Under the pieces are notes generated by a model, which was not told the origin of the DNA, did no database searches, and saw nothing but the letters and a program-made list of their open reading frames with translations. The translations under genes and the position numbers were made by a program. 7,907 nt of DNA. It comes from Pseudomonadales bacterium. Lineage in GTDB: Bacteria; Pseudomonadota; Gammaproteobacteria; Pseudomonadales; IMCC2047. The stretch's first letter is position 1. The number at the start of each line of letters is the position of its first letter. The stretch lies in contig JAIPFG010000136.1 of assembly GCA_021736745.1 (NCBI GenBank), positions 1 to 7,907 of the forward strand, in the 5' to 3' direction. Of the stretch, positions 1 to 6,613 are shown one piece after another.

Positions 1-175
1 ATAGCTATTAAGTAGTCAATTTCCTTCTTGCGTATGTAAATTATAGTACACATTTGTTAGGAAGTTGCTGGCCCAGTGGGTTGATATGATGTTTGTGCTT
101 ATTGTCGCATGTATGGAGTAAGTAAAATCGTTCTGTCAATTCGCTGGGGTGGAGCTTGGTGCGGGATGTTTTTTC

Positions 176-205
176 TTGACTTTATATATTAGACAAATCT
201 AAAAT
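176..205 (+). promoter_or_regulatory. Predicted sigma70-type promoter of the export operon
   Basis: A -35-like hexamer TTGACT (176-181) is followed, after an 18-nt spacer, by a -10-like hexamer TAAAAT (200-205). Each matches the sigma70 consensus at five of six positions. Transcription would start near 212, about 38 nt before the first ATG at 250. The inverted repeat at 189-202 sits between and over these elements, which suggests repression. No other good promoter precedes the four + strand genes, whose spacing implies one transcript. The prediction is by eye only. Confidence 0.55.
189..202. promoter_or_regulatory. Inverted repeat in promoter spacer, candidate operator 1
   Basis: TTAGA (189-193) and TCTAA (198-202) form a perfect 5-bp inverted repeat around CAAA. 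It lies in the promoter spacer and overlaps the -10 hexamer, a classic repressor position. A related repeat lies 29 bp downstream, centre to centre. ArsR-family winged-helix repressors such as YgaV/BigR control ygaP-like genes in other bacteria and bind short AT-rich palindromes, so such a regulator is a reasonable guess. No regulator gene is in this window. Confidence 0.5.
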
Positions 206-216
206 AGCAATTATAA

Positions 217-232
217 ATTAGTATTATCTAAT
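217..232. promoter_or_regulatory. Second inverted repeat, candidate operator 2
   Basis: ATTAG (217-221) and CTAAT (228-232) form a perfect 5-bp inverted repeat around TATTAT. The half-sites share TTAG/CTAA with the repeat at 189-202. It lies just downstream of the predicted start of transcription and upstream of the first ribosome binding site. Two related palindromes flanking a start point fit a dimeric repressor bound at paired sites. Because the region is AT-rich, chance palindromes cannot be excluded. Confidence 0.42.
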
Positions 233-249
233 ATAAATGTGGGGCTAGA

Positions 250-453
250 ATGAATATTGATCGAATCATGTTTGCATTTGCTGGAGCCATGAATCTGTTA
301 GGTTTAGTGTTGGGATACTGGCTGCATCCATATGGTTTTTTGCTGTCCGCCTTTGTCGGTTTGAACATGTTCCAGGCAGCCTTTACGGGCTTTTGCCCAA
401 TGGCAATGGTACTTAAGAAATTGGGTAAACGGCCGGGATGTGCATTTAAATAA
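250..453 (+). CDS. YgaP-like DUF2892 family inner-membrane protein
   Basis: This 67-residue protein matches the DUF2892/YgaP-type membrane domain. It has two hydrophobic helices at about residues 6-24 and 28-46, joined by a short WLHPYG turn. The second helix runs through GLNMFQAAFTG into the characteristic TGFCP (46-50), and a basic tail ends in PGCAF. Cysteines 49 and 64 lie near the membrane surface in the TGFCP and GC positions typical of the family. In E. coli YgaP the same kind of domain is fused to a rhodanese; here it stands alone. The start at 250 has a GGGG-containing ribosome site 5 nt upstream. It is the lead gene of a four-gene operon, ending 14 nt before the preferred start of the RND transporter. 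Its biochemical role is not established; a link to sulfur or thiol chemistry is inferred from relatives only. Confidence 0.88.
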   Translation: MNIDRIMFAFAGAMNLLGLVLGYWLHPYGFLLSAFVGLNMFQAAFTGFCPMAMVLKKLGKRPGCAFK

Positions 454-467
454 TTAGGGAAATGAAA

Positions 468-3110
468 ATGTTGATTTTGTCGGAAAGGGCATGCCGTAAG
501 CCCAAGGTTTTTCTTTCGCTGGCTGGGTTGATCAGTCTAGTAATAGTGATAATGGTTGCACTTCCTAGCCTCTGGCCGGGGTCTTTTTCGCTGCTTCATT
601 CAATCCGAATTGATACTGATCCGGAAAATATGCTGAATGCTGAAGAACCGGTGCGCGTCACTCACAATAGTTTACGTCATGAATATAACCTGCATGATAT
701 GTTGGTTGTAGGTGTGGTGAATAAGAGCCATCCTCAGGGGGTTTTTAACCAGGCGACATTGGCGCGCGTGTACCAACTAACCACTTATGCGCAATCCCTT
801 ACTTGGCAGGAAAATGGTGAGCAAAAGGGGGTGATCAGTGTCGATCTGATTGCACCCTCTAGCGTTGATAATATAGAACAGGCGGGTCTTGGCAGTATTC
901 GGTTTGAATGGTTAATGGCCCGGCCGCCACAGTCTGAGGCAGAATCACTGAGTATCGCTGATAAGGCCTATAAAATTCCTTTTCTAAAGGACACGCTGGT
1001 TTCCTCGGATCGAAAGGCGTTGGCACTTTATATACCTATTAGTGAGAAAAAAGTCAGTTATCGGGTAGCGACGTTACTACGGGAGAAAATTGATAGCTTT
1101 GAAGGCGATGATGAGTTCTATATCACGGGATTACCGGTTGCACAGGATCAATTTGGCGTGGAGATGTTCCAACAGATGGCCATTTCAGCGCCAGCAGCGA
1201 TGGCGTTGATTTTTTTATTGATGTGGCTGTTTTTTCGAAACTTGAAGCTCATTATTTCCCCGATGATTGTCGCGTTGGTTTCGGTGATTATGACCATGGG
1301 GCTTCTCATTATCACCGGTCATACCGTACACATTATGAGTTCGATGATCCCTATTTTTATCATGCCAATAGCGGTTTTGGACGCCGTACATATTTTATCG
1401 GACTTCTTTGACCGCTATCCTCAATCCAAAAATCGCTACCAGGCTTTACGCGAAGTGATGGAAGAATTGTCATCTCCGATGCTCTATACCTCATTGACTA
1501 CCAGTATCGGTTTTTCGTCTTTGGCCTTGACGCCGATTCCACCCGTGCAAGTGTTTGGTTTGTTTGTTGGCGTTGGCGTTCTTATTGCTTGGGTGCTCAC
1601 TATTACGCTTGTCCCGGCTTATATCATGTTAATGCCGGAATCGTCACTGAAGGGGTTTGGTATGGTCCAACATGAGGGGCAAGACGTGCATCCATCCCTG
1701 TTGGCCCGATTGCTCTTTGCGCTGGGTAAAGGCACCTATCAGCATGCTAAATTAATCTTAGTGGCGGTGTTAGCGTTGGTTGGTGTTGCCTACTATGGTA
1801 TTCAAAAAATTCAAATCAATGATAATCCGGTAAAATGGTTTGCCCCTAGTCATGAGATTCGGATTGCTGATAACGCATTGAACGAGCGTTTTGCCGGCAC
1901 CTATATGGCTTATTTATCCTTGCGGGCAATAGATGAAAAAATCACTAAGCAACAGGCGATAAATAAATTATTGGAAGGATTGGCGTCTCTCGATCAAAGA
2001 GTGGCGGTGGAAATAACAAATAAAGTATCGGCTTTGAGTACGCAGTCATGGGGCTACGGAGAAATACTTCTGCAGCTGCAACGTTTTGCGTCAGAACAAG
2101 CGGACCAGGCTGTAGCCGATGCCGACTGGGAGGCATGGGATCAAGCGGTATCCTATCTACAAGCACAACAGCAAGACAAGGAAGTCTTCAAGAATCCGGA
2201 ATTGTTATCCTATATCAGCCAGCTACAGCAATATTTACTATCTACTGGATTGGTTGGAAAAAGCAATTCGCTAACCGATATTGTTAAGACGGTACACCGA
2301 GAGTTACTTTTAGGTGAGTCCTCTGCATTCAGAGTACCCGACACCAGTGCCGCCGTAGCACAAACGCTGATGACCTATCAGGGCAGCCACCGGCCTCAGG
2401 ATCTATGGCATTTTGTAACGCCGGATTATCGTAAAACCAATTTGTGGATACAGCTGAAAAGTGGAGATAACCAAGATATGAGAAGACTGGTGACGGCGGT
2501 TGATCAGTATCTTGTTGAAAACCCTCCGCCTCTGGCATTGGCTCATGACTGGTTTGGCCTGACCTATATCAATATGGTTTGGCAGGATAAAATGGTGACA
2601 GGCATGATGAAAGCATTTCTCGGCAGCTTTGTGATTGTCTTAGCCATGATGGCCTTCTTGTTCCGCTCGTTCTGGTGGGGACTGCTCAGTATGGTGCCAT
2701 TGACGGTAACCATCGCCCTGACTTATGGGCTCATCGGTATTATCGGTAAAGATTATGATATGCCGGTGGCGGTATTGTCCTCTTTAAGTCTGGGTTTGGC
2801 GGTAGATTATGCGATTCACTTTCTTGCCCGCGCTCGTGAATTACGTAAACGATATGCAAGTTGGGAGGAAACGGTTTTGGTGGTATACGGTGAGCCTGCA
2901 CGCGCCATCACGCGTAATATTATCGTTATTGGTTGTGGTTTTTTACCACTCCTTGCTGCGCCATTAGTTCCTTACCAGACGGTTGGATTTTTTATATCGA
3001 CAATTTTATTGTTGGCGGGTGCAGCCACACTTTTGCTGTTACCAGCACTCATCCGTCTCTTTGAGCATGTGCTATTTAAAAATATTACCAAGGCAGAAAG
3101 AGGTATCTGA
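468..3110 (+). CDS. RND/MMPL superfamily transporter (COG1033 type)
   Basis: This is a large inner-membrane exporter with the duplicated RND layout. Numbering here counts from ATG 462. Helix 1 is at about 16-36 and a periplasmic domain at 37-237, including the DTDPENML segment (51-58) usual after helix 1. Helices 2-6 span about 238-390, helix 7 about 429-447, a second periplasmic domain about 448-712, and helices 8-12 about 714-862. Both halves carry a membrane acidic residue with a nearby histidine: D307-AV-H310 in helix 4 and D782-YAI-H786 in helix 10. The acidic residues are candidates for the proton relay. An AGGGA ribosome site (456-460) is 7 nt from ATG 468 but only 1 nt from ATG 462, so 468 (880 aa) is preferred. 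Its close relatives are predicted exporters and HpnN/MMPL lipid transporters rather than AcrB-type drug pumps, which need an adaptor. The gene stops 1 nt before the LolA-like gene. The substrate is unknown. Confidence 0.92.
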   Translation: MLILSERACRKPKVFLSLAGLISLVIVIMVALPSLWPGSFSLLHSIRIDTDPENMLNAEEPVRVTHNSLRHEYNLHDMLVVGVVNKSHPQGVFNQATLARVYQLTTYAQSLTWQENGEQKGVISVDLIAPSSVDNIEQAGLGSIRFEWLMARPPQSEAESLSIADKAYKIPFLKDTLVSSDRKALALYIPISEKKVSYRVATLLREKIDSFEGDDEFYITGLPVAQDQFGVEMFQQMAISAPAAMALIFLLMWLFFRNLKLIISPMIVALVSVIMTMGLLIITGHTVHIMSSMIPIFIMPIAVLDAVHILSDFFDRYPQSKNRYQALREVMEELSSPMLYTSLTTSIGFSSLALTPIPPVQVFGLFVGVGVLIAWVLTITLVPAYIMLMPESSLKGFGMVQHEGQDVHPSLLARLLFALGKGTYQHAKLILVAVLALVGVAYYGIQKIQINDNPVKWFAPSHEIRIADNALNERFAGTYMAYLSLRAIDEKITKQQAINKLLEGLASLDQRVAVEITNKVSALSTQSWGYGEILLQLQRFASEQADQAVADADWEAWDQAVSYLQAQQQDKEVFKNPELLSYISQLQQYLLSTGLVGKSNSLTDIVKTVHRELLLGESSAFRVPDTSAAVAQTLMTYQGSHRPQDLWHFVTPDYRKTNLWIQLKSGDNQDMRRLVTAVDQYLVENPPPLALAHDWFGLTYINMVWQDKMVTGMMKAFLGSFVIVLAMMAFLFRSFWWGLLSMVPLTVTIALTYGLIGIIGKDYDMPVAVLSSLSLGLAVDYAIHFLARARELRKRYASWEETVLVVYGEPARAITRNIIVIGCGFLPLLAAPLVPYQTVGFFISTILLLAGAATLLLLPALIRLFEHVLFKNITKAERGI

Positions 3111-3111
3111 A

Positions 3112-3912
3112 ATGTTTATAAGTCAAATCAAGGCAAGGTTGATAGGCATGTTATTGGTGATATTTTTTACCGGTTCTGCATGGTCAATCGACGTATCTGA
3201 AATTGTCAGCAAGGCCAACAACGTCTCCTACTATCAAGGAGAGGATGGGCGAGCCAAGGTACATATGTCGATATTTGATGCACAAGAACGTGAGCGCAAT
3301 AGAGATTTCACCATTCTTCGCCGTGATATGTCCAATGTTGTGGATGGTGAGCAGAAGTTTTTTGTTTACTTTACGCGGCCATCGGACGTCAGTAAAACGG
3401 TATTTTTGGTATGGAAGAAGCTCGGCCAGGATGACGATCGCTGGCTTTATTTGCCGGCGTTAGATCTGGTCAAACGTATTGCTGCTAGCGATGAGCGAAC
3501 CAGTTTTGTTGGGTCACACTTTTTCTATGAAGATGTCTCCGGACGCGCTATTGATGAAGACGAGCATGAACTTTTGGAGCAAAGCCAAAATTATTACGTC
3601 ATAAAAAGTACACCCAAAAACGCAAACCTTGTCGAGTTTGCCTATTATAAAAACTGGATTCACCGGGAGACCTTTATTCCGGTGAAGACTGAATACTATG
3701 ATAAAAATAATATGCTATACCGCATCTATTCTGCGCTTAAGGTAGAAGAGGTGGATGGCTTTCAGACGGTGACGCAAAGCCGGATGAGTGACTCACGCAT
3801 TGGCGGCTACACAGAAATGAGTTACAGCGAGGTGAAATACAATGTTGGCCTTGCGGATGAACTATTTTCTGAGCGCTACCTGCGTAATCCACCACGTCGA
3901 GAGCTCAGATAA
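3112..3912 (+). CDS. Periplasmic LolA-like protein (outer membrane lipoprotein-sorting family, TP_0789 type)
   Basis: The protein has 266 residues. A signal peptide spans about 1-25, with a basic start, hydrophobic core MLLVIFF and likely cleavage after AWS. No lipobox cysteine is present, so it should be soluble in the periplasm. The mature part resembles the LolA-like/TP_0789 family. Its clearest signature is WLYLPAL (111-117), then KRIAASDERTSFVGS and FFYEDVSGR up to residue 145. Proteins of this fold form an open beta half-barrel that holds acyl chains, and they are commonly encoded beside COG1033-type RND pumps. The start at 3112 follows AAGAGG (3098-3103) with an 8-nt gap and lies 1 nt after the transporter stop. 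The frame stays open upstream to 2983, but that start would overlap the transporter by over 120 nt and hide the signal peptide. The inferred role is carrying a hydrophobic substrate from the pump towards the outer membrane. Confidence 0.87.
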   Translation: MFISQIKARLIGMLLVIFFTGSAWSIDVSEIVSKANNVSYYQGEDGRAKVHMSIFDAQERERNRDFTILRRDMSNVVDGEQKFFVYFTRPSDVSKTVFLVWKKLGQDDDRWLYLPALDLVKRIAASDERTSFVGSHFFYEDVSGRAIDEDEHELLEQSQNYYVIKSTPKNANLVEFAYYKNWIHRETFIPVKTEYYDKNNMLYRIYSALKVEEVDGFQTVTQSRMSDSRIGGYTEMSYSEVKYNVGLADELFSERYLRNPPRRELR

Positions 3913-3913
3913 T

Positions 3914-5359
3914 ATGCGATTCTGGCGATCAGTGTTACTGGCGATGGTTTTTGTTTGCCTCTATATCGATGAAGTTGTTGCAGATGAGCCGGAGCTACCC
4001 TTAGGGCTTGACAAGAAAGAGGTTGTGGGTAAAGAGCCATCCCTGCCAGAAGGCTTAGGGTTTCCTGAAAACTCAGAAAACGAGCCGCAATTACCTGCAG
4101 GTCTGGGAAAACTAGAAACAGAGCATCAATCTCAGCTGCTGGCAGCTGAAGAACCTCCTTTAGATATAACCGGTTTCGCTGAAATAAGAGCTGGTGGCCG
4201 TATCGGGAATGATACTAATGAACGGCAGGAATCGATTCTTGAAAGTCGACTGCAATTGCAATGGGATCAGCAATGGACGACTGTAATTTCTCGTCTTACG
4301 CTGGACCTGATTTACGATGACGTGGTGGATGACAGGGGGATTGCTTTGGAGTCTGGCCAGGGTTGGCTGGATCTACGCGAAGCTTACTTACTGTTTCGGC
4401 CCTTTGAGAAAATGGATATTAAAGCAGGGAGACAAATCCTCACTTGGGGTACCGGCGACCTGATTTTTATCAATGATTTGTTTCCCAAGGATTGGAATTC
4501 CTTCTTCATCGGTAGAGATGATGAGTATTTAAAGGCACCTTCGGATGCAATAAAACTAGGTTTTTTTGCGGGCAGTTTTAATCTTGAGGTTATTTATACA
4601 CCACGTTTCGATTCGGATCGTTATATTGACGGTTCGCGTATCTCTTATTTTGATCCGAACCAGAGCAGATTAGTTGGTCGGAATACCTCATTTCAAGTGG
4701 AACTTCCGGATAACTGGTTTTCGCAGGATGAGTGGTCGGCCCGGGTTTATGCCAATCGAGGTTCGCTCGAGCTAGCCTTTTATGCGTATCAGGGATATTG
4801 GAAAAGCCCAAACGGATCAAATGTCGCGACTGGTCGTTTTATTTTCCCCCGTCTGGCAGTGACGGGAATGAGTTTGCGTGGTCCAGTCTATCGGGGTATC
4901 GCCAACCTGGAACTGGGCTATTATTACAGCAAAGATGACAGTGAGGGGGATAACCCACTTGTGCGCAATAGTGAATGGCGTGCATTGCTGGGCTATGAAC
5001 AGGAATTGATCAAAGACTTTAGTGGTGCGATACAGCTTTATCTGGAACATAAGGAAGACTACCAAGATTATGTGGATAGCCTTCCTGCTAATATTTCGAG
5101 AGCCGATGAAGATCGTCTTGTCTGGACGTTAAGGCTAACCCGGTTATTGCTGCATCAAAACCTGACGCTTTCCTTCTTCAATTTTTATAGCCCTACGGAT
5201 AAAGATGGCTATGCGCGGTTAAAGGCAAAATACAAGCTTTCCGACGAGTGGCAGGTCGAACTCGGGGCTAATCTGTTTTATGGTGAAAAACAACATACCT
5301 TTTTCGGGCAGTTTGAGGAGAACAGTAATCTTTATTTATCCACTAGGTATGGGTTCTGA
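3914..5359 (+). CDS. Outer-membrane beta-barrel protein with N-terminal EPxLPxGLG repeats
   Basis: The protein has 481 residues. A signal peptide spans about 1-23 (cleavage near VVA/D). A proline- and acid-rich linker follows (24-82) with three tandem 16-residue repeats. From about 84 the sequence alternates polar and aromatic residues as in amphipathic beta strands. The stretch AGRQILTWGTGD (171-182) with nearby FPKDW resembles the GRQ-x-WG signature of DUF1302/alginate-export-type porins. The chain ends LSTRYGF: a terminal phenylalanine with a tyrosine at -3 is the usual signal for barrel insertion by BAM. Start 3914 lies 1 nt after the LolA-like stop, with a weak GAGAG 10 nt upstream. The open frame reaches 3842, but that extension overlaps the previous gene and lacks a signal peptide. 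It is the last gene of the operon and probably the outer-membrane partner of the pump. Exact family and ligand are not identified. Confidence 0.84.
   Translation: MRFWRSVLLAMVFVCLYIDEVVADEPELPLGLDKKEVVGKEPSLPEGLGFPENSENEPQLPAGLGKLETEHQSQLLAAEEPPLDITGFAEIRAGGRIGNDTNERQESILESRLQLQWDQQWTTVISRLTLDLIYDDVVDDRGIALESGQGWLDLREAYLLFRPFEKMDIKAGRQILTWGTGDLIFINDLFPKDWNSFFIGRDDEYLKAPSDAIKLGFFAGSFNLEVIYTPRFDSDRYIDGSRISYFDPNQSRLVGRNTSFQVELPDNWFSQDEWSARVYANRGSLELAFYAYQGYWKSPNGSNVATGRFIFPRLAVTGMSLRGPVYRGIANLELGYYYSKDDSEGDNPLVRNSEWRALLGYEQELIKDFSGAIQLYLEHKEDYQDYVDSLPANISRADEDRLVWTLRLTRLLLHQNLTLSFFNFYSPTDKDGYARLKAKYKLSDEWQVELGANLFYGEKQHTFFGQFEENSNLYLSTRYGF
3986..4129 (+). repeat. Three tandem 48-bp coding repeats (EPxLPxGLG, 16 aa)
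   Basis: Within the barrel gene, residues 25-40, 41-56 and 57-72 each begin with EPELPLGLD, EPSLPEGLG or EPQLPAGLG, followed by a variable seven-residue spacer rich in K, E and N. The period is exactly 16 residues (48 bp), and every unit starts with GAGCC at the DNA level. The third codons have diverged while the EP-LP-GL positions are kept, which suggests the motif is selected and not a fresh slippage product. It directly follows the signal peptide, so it would form a periplasmic extension in front of the barrel. Confidence 0.85.
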
Positions 5360-5378
5360 CCGTACCGATCAGAATTTT
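5354..5378 (+). terminator. Possible rho-independent terminator of the export operon
   Basis: TTCTGA (5354-5359) pairs with TCAGAA (5369-5374). An inner CG/CG pair (5361-5362 with 5366-5367) closes a TAC loop after one C/A mismatch. Four T residues follow (5375-5378). The stem includes the stop codon of the barrel gene. It is AT-rich and the T tract is short, so termination may be inefficient. Confidence 0.4.
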
Positions 5379-5407
5379 AAGGGGGTATTCTTTCAATTTC
5401 CATAATC

Positions 5408-5433
5408 TAAAGAAAGGTTAAATAAAAGTAACC
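5408..5433 (-). terminator. Possible weak terminator of the response-regulator operon
   Basis: Read on the minus strand, GGTTA (5433-5429) and TAACC (5420-5416) form a 5-bp stem around an 8-nt loop, followed by TTTCTTT (5415-5409). It lies just past the stop of the minus-strand gene ending at 5439. The stem is short, so this is a tentative call. Confidence 0.3.
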
Positions 5434-5438
5434 ACTCT

Positions 5439-6608
5439 TCAAGTGCTGGTCACTTCCTCATCACCAGTATTTTTAATGAGAAAAACTTTTACTTTATTAT
5501 CAATGGCGCCATTATGCCAAAAATTGGTCAGTCGTTCTGCCACGGATTCTGAGGTTTGTTGTCCTTTACACATTAGCAGTGTACCCCCTTTGGTAATCAC
5601 GTCTTCAGCTAAAATCATCGCATCATTGAGCTGTGTGACAGAGACTTCTTGCTCTTGGGCACCCAGTTCTTCATTTAAAAATTGCTCAAACGCTGCGAGT
5701 ACTGTCGGGTCGTATTTGCCGCCGCGTCGTTTCAATTTTTCTAAGGCGGCATTGCCCCTTAGCCCAGCGGTTTCCAGCAAATCATAATCTAGCAGCACGC
5801 GTAAAATTCTGGCGCCAATAGGTATATCTTCTCCCTGTATAGCATCGGCCGGCGATCCAGATCCATCATAATATTTATGCTGGTATTTGATGCTGTCGGC
5901 TACTCTTTCCATGCGTGGAATTTTTGCGATAAGTTGTGCACCCAAAAGAGGATGGCGATTATACTGCTCTAACTCCTCTTCATTTAACCGCGATAGTGAA
6001 AGTGCCTTTTTGGTTAACTCTTCAGGTAAGGTGACGCAGCCCATTTGGCTCATTAAGGCGGCGGACTCGAATTCCCAAAGATTAGGTAATCCCAATAATT
6101 TTGCGCATGCGAGCATATAACGCTTGATTCGTGTGGTGCGACCGAATACATCGGGGCTGATTAGAGACAATACTTCTGCCAGCGTCTCAATACTGGCTTT
6201 AAGAGTATTTTCGAGAACAGCTTTTTCTGCGTTAATCAGTTGATACTGTTTTACCGCTTCGCTAAGTGAGTGAGCCATGTCTTCTGGTGAGCAAGGCTTA
6301 TTCAAGAAGCGAAATACATCACCCTTGTTCACGGCGTCAATGGCCGTTTGCTGATCGGCATTACCTGTAAGCATCATGCGAATGGTGTCTGGTGCAAGAC
6401 TTTTAGCTTTAATCAAAAACTCTACGCCATCCATTTCAGGCATACGCATATCGGACACGATGACGGCAAAGGGCCCCTGTGTTTGAATAGCGGTCAATCC
6501 TTCTGCGCCGCTGGTGGCGGTTGTAATATTGAACTGCTTGCGTAAATTACGTCGATAAGCGTCCAGTACATTAGATTCGTCGTCGACGAAGAGTATGTTT
6601 TTACTCAT
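5439..6608 (-). CDS. Response regulator with receiver and degenerate HD-GYP-like domain
   Basis: The protein has 389 residues. The receiver domain (about 3-120) looks functional: acidic pair D9/D10, phospho-acceptor D53 in VSDMRMPEMDG, T81 and K104. A linker helix leads to an HD-GYP-like domain at about 140-310. Judged against the usual HD-GYP motifs, the first His (GHS) is R157, the HD pair is S187-Q188, HHE reads Q243-H244-K245, GYP is G251-S252-P253 and the late metal-binding Asp is L273. Only H219 and H244 of the histidine ligands remain, although DGSG and the surrounding fold are kept. Cyclic-di-GMP hydrolysis is therefore unlikely; a binding or partner-signalling role is inferred. Residues 322-378 form the extra domain often seen after HD-GYP, with the LAEDVITKGG pattern. 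It starts 5 nt after the REC-HDOD stop. A G-rich ribosome site inside the preceding gene's end is about 13 nt away, so translational coupling is likely. Confidence 0.92.
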   Translation of the reverse strand: MSKNILFVDDESNVLDAYRRNLRKQFNITTATSGAEGLTAIQTQGPFAVIVSDMRMPEMDGVEFLIKAKSLAPDTIRMMLTGNADQQTAIDAVNKGDVFRFLNKPCSPEDMAHSLSEAVKQYQLINAEKAVLENTLKASIETLAEVLSLISPDVFGRTTRIKRYMLACAKLLGLPNLWEFESAALMSQMGCVTLPEELTKKALSLSRLNEEELEQYNRHPLLGAQLIAKIPRMERVADSIKYQHKYYDGSGSPADAIQGEDIPIGARILRVLLDYDLLETAGLRGNAALEKLKRRGGKYDPTVLAAFEQFLNEELGAQEQEVSVTQLNDAMILAEDVITKGGTLLMCKGQQTSESVAERLTNFWHNGAIDNKVKVFLIKNTGDEEVTST

Positions 6609-6613
6609 AAAAA

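Noticed and set aside
1..53. Minus-strand frame from ATG 53 open to the left edge
   Set aside because: Only 17 codons are visible, there is no ribosome site, and AT-rich DNA readily gives such frames. It cannot be supported as a gene without flanking sequence.
72..80. CCCAGTGGG palindrome
   Set aside because: The loop would be a single base, so no hairpin forms, and it has no matching partner site nearby.
81..128. Alternative promoter-like hexamers (TTGATA, TTGTCG with TAAAAT)
   Set aside because: Spacing is 15 nt or there is no matching -10; the pair at 176-205 is clearly better.
468..3110. Classical AcrB-type drug efflux pump
   Set aside because: It is about 880 rather than 1030 residues, has COG1033-like signatures, and has no adjacent adaptor or TolC gene.
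2983..3111. Upstream extension of the LolA-like reading frame
   Set aside because: It overlaps the RND gene, lacks a good ribosome site, and would bury the clear signal peptide that begins at 3112.
3842..3913. Upstream extension of the barrel reading frame into the LolA-like gene
   Set aside because: The start at 3914 gives a proper signal peptide and a 1-nt gap; the extension lies wholly inside the previous gene.
5443..5787. 114-codon open frame antisense to the degenerate HD-GYP gene
   Set aside because: The product is serine-rich with no recognisable domain and mirrors the codon pattern of the real gene on the other strand; no ribosome site was seen.
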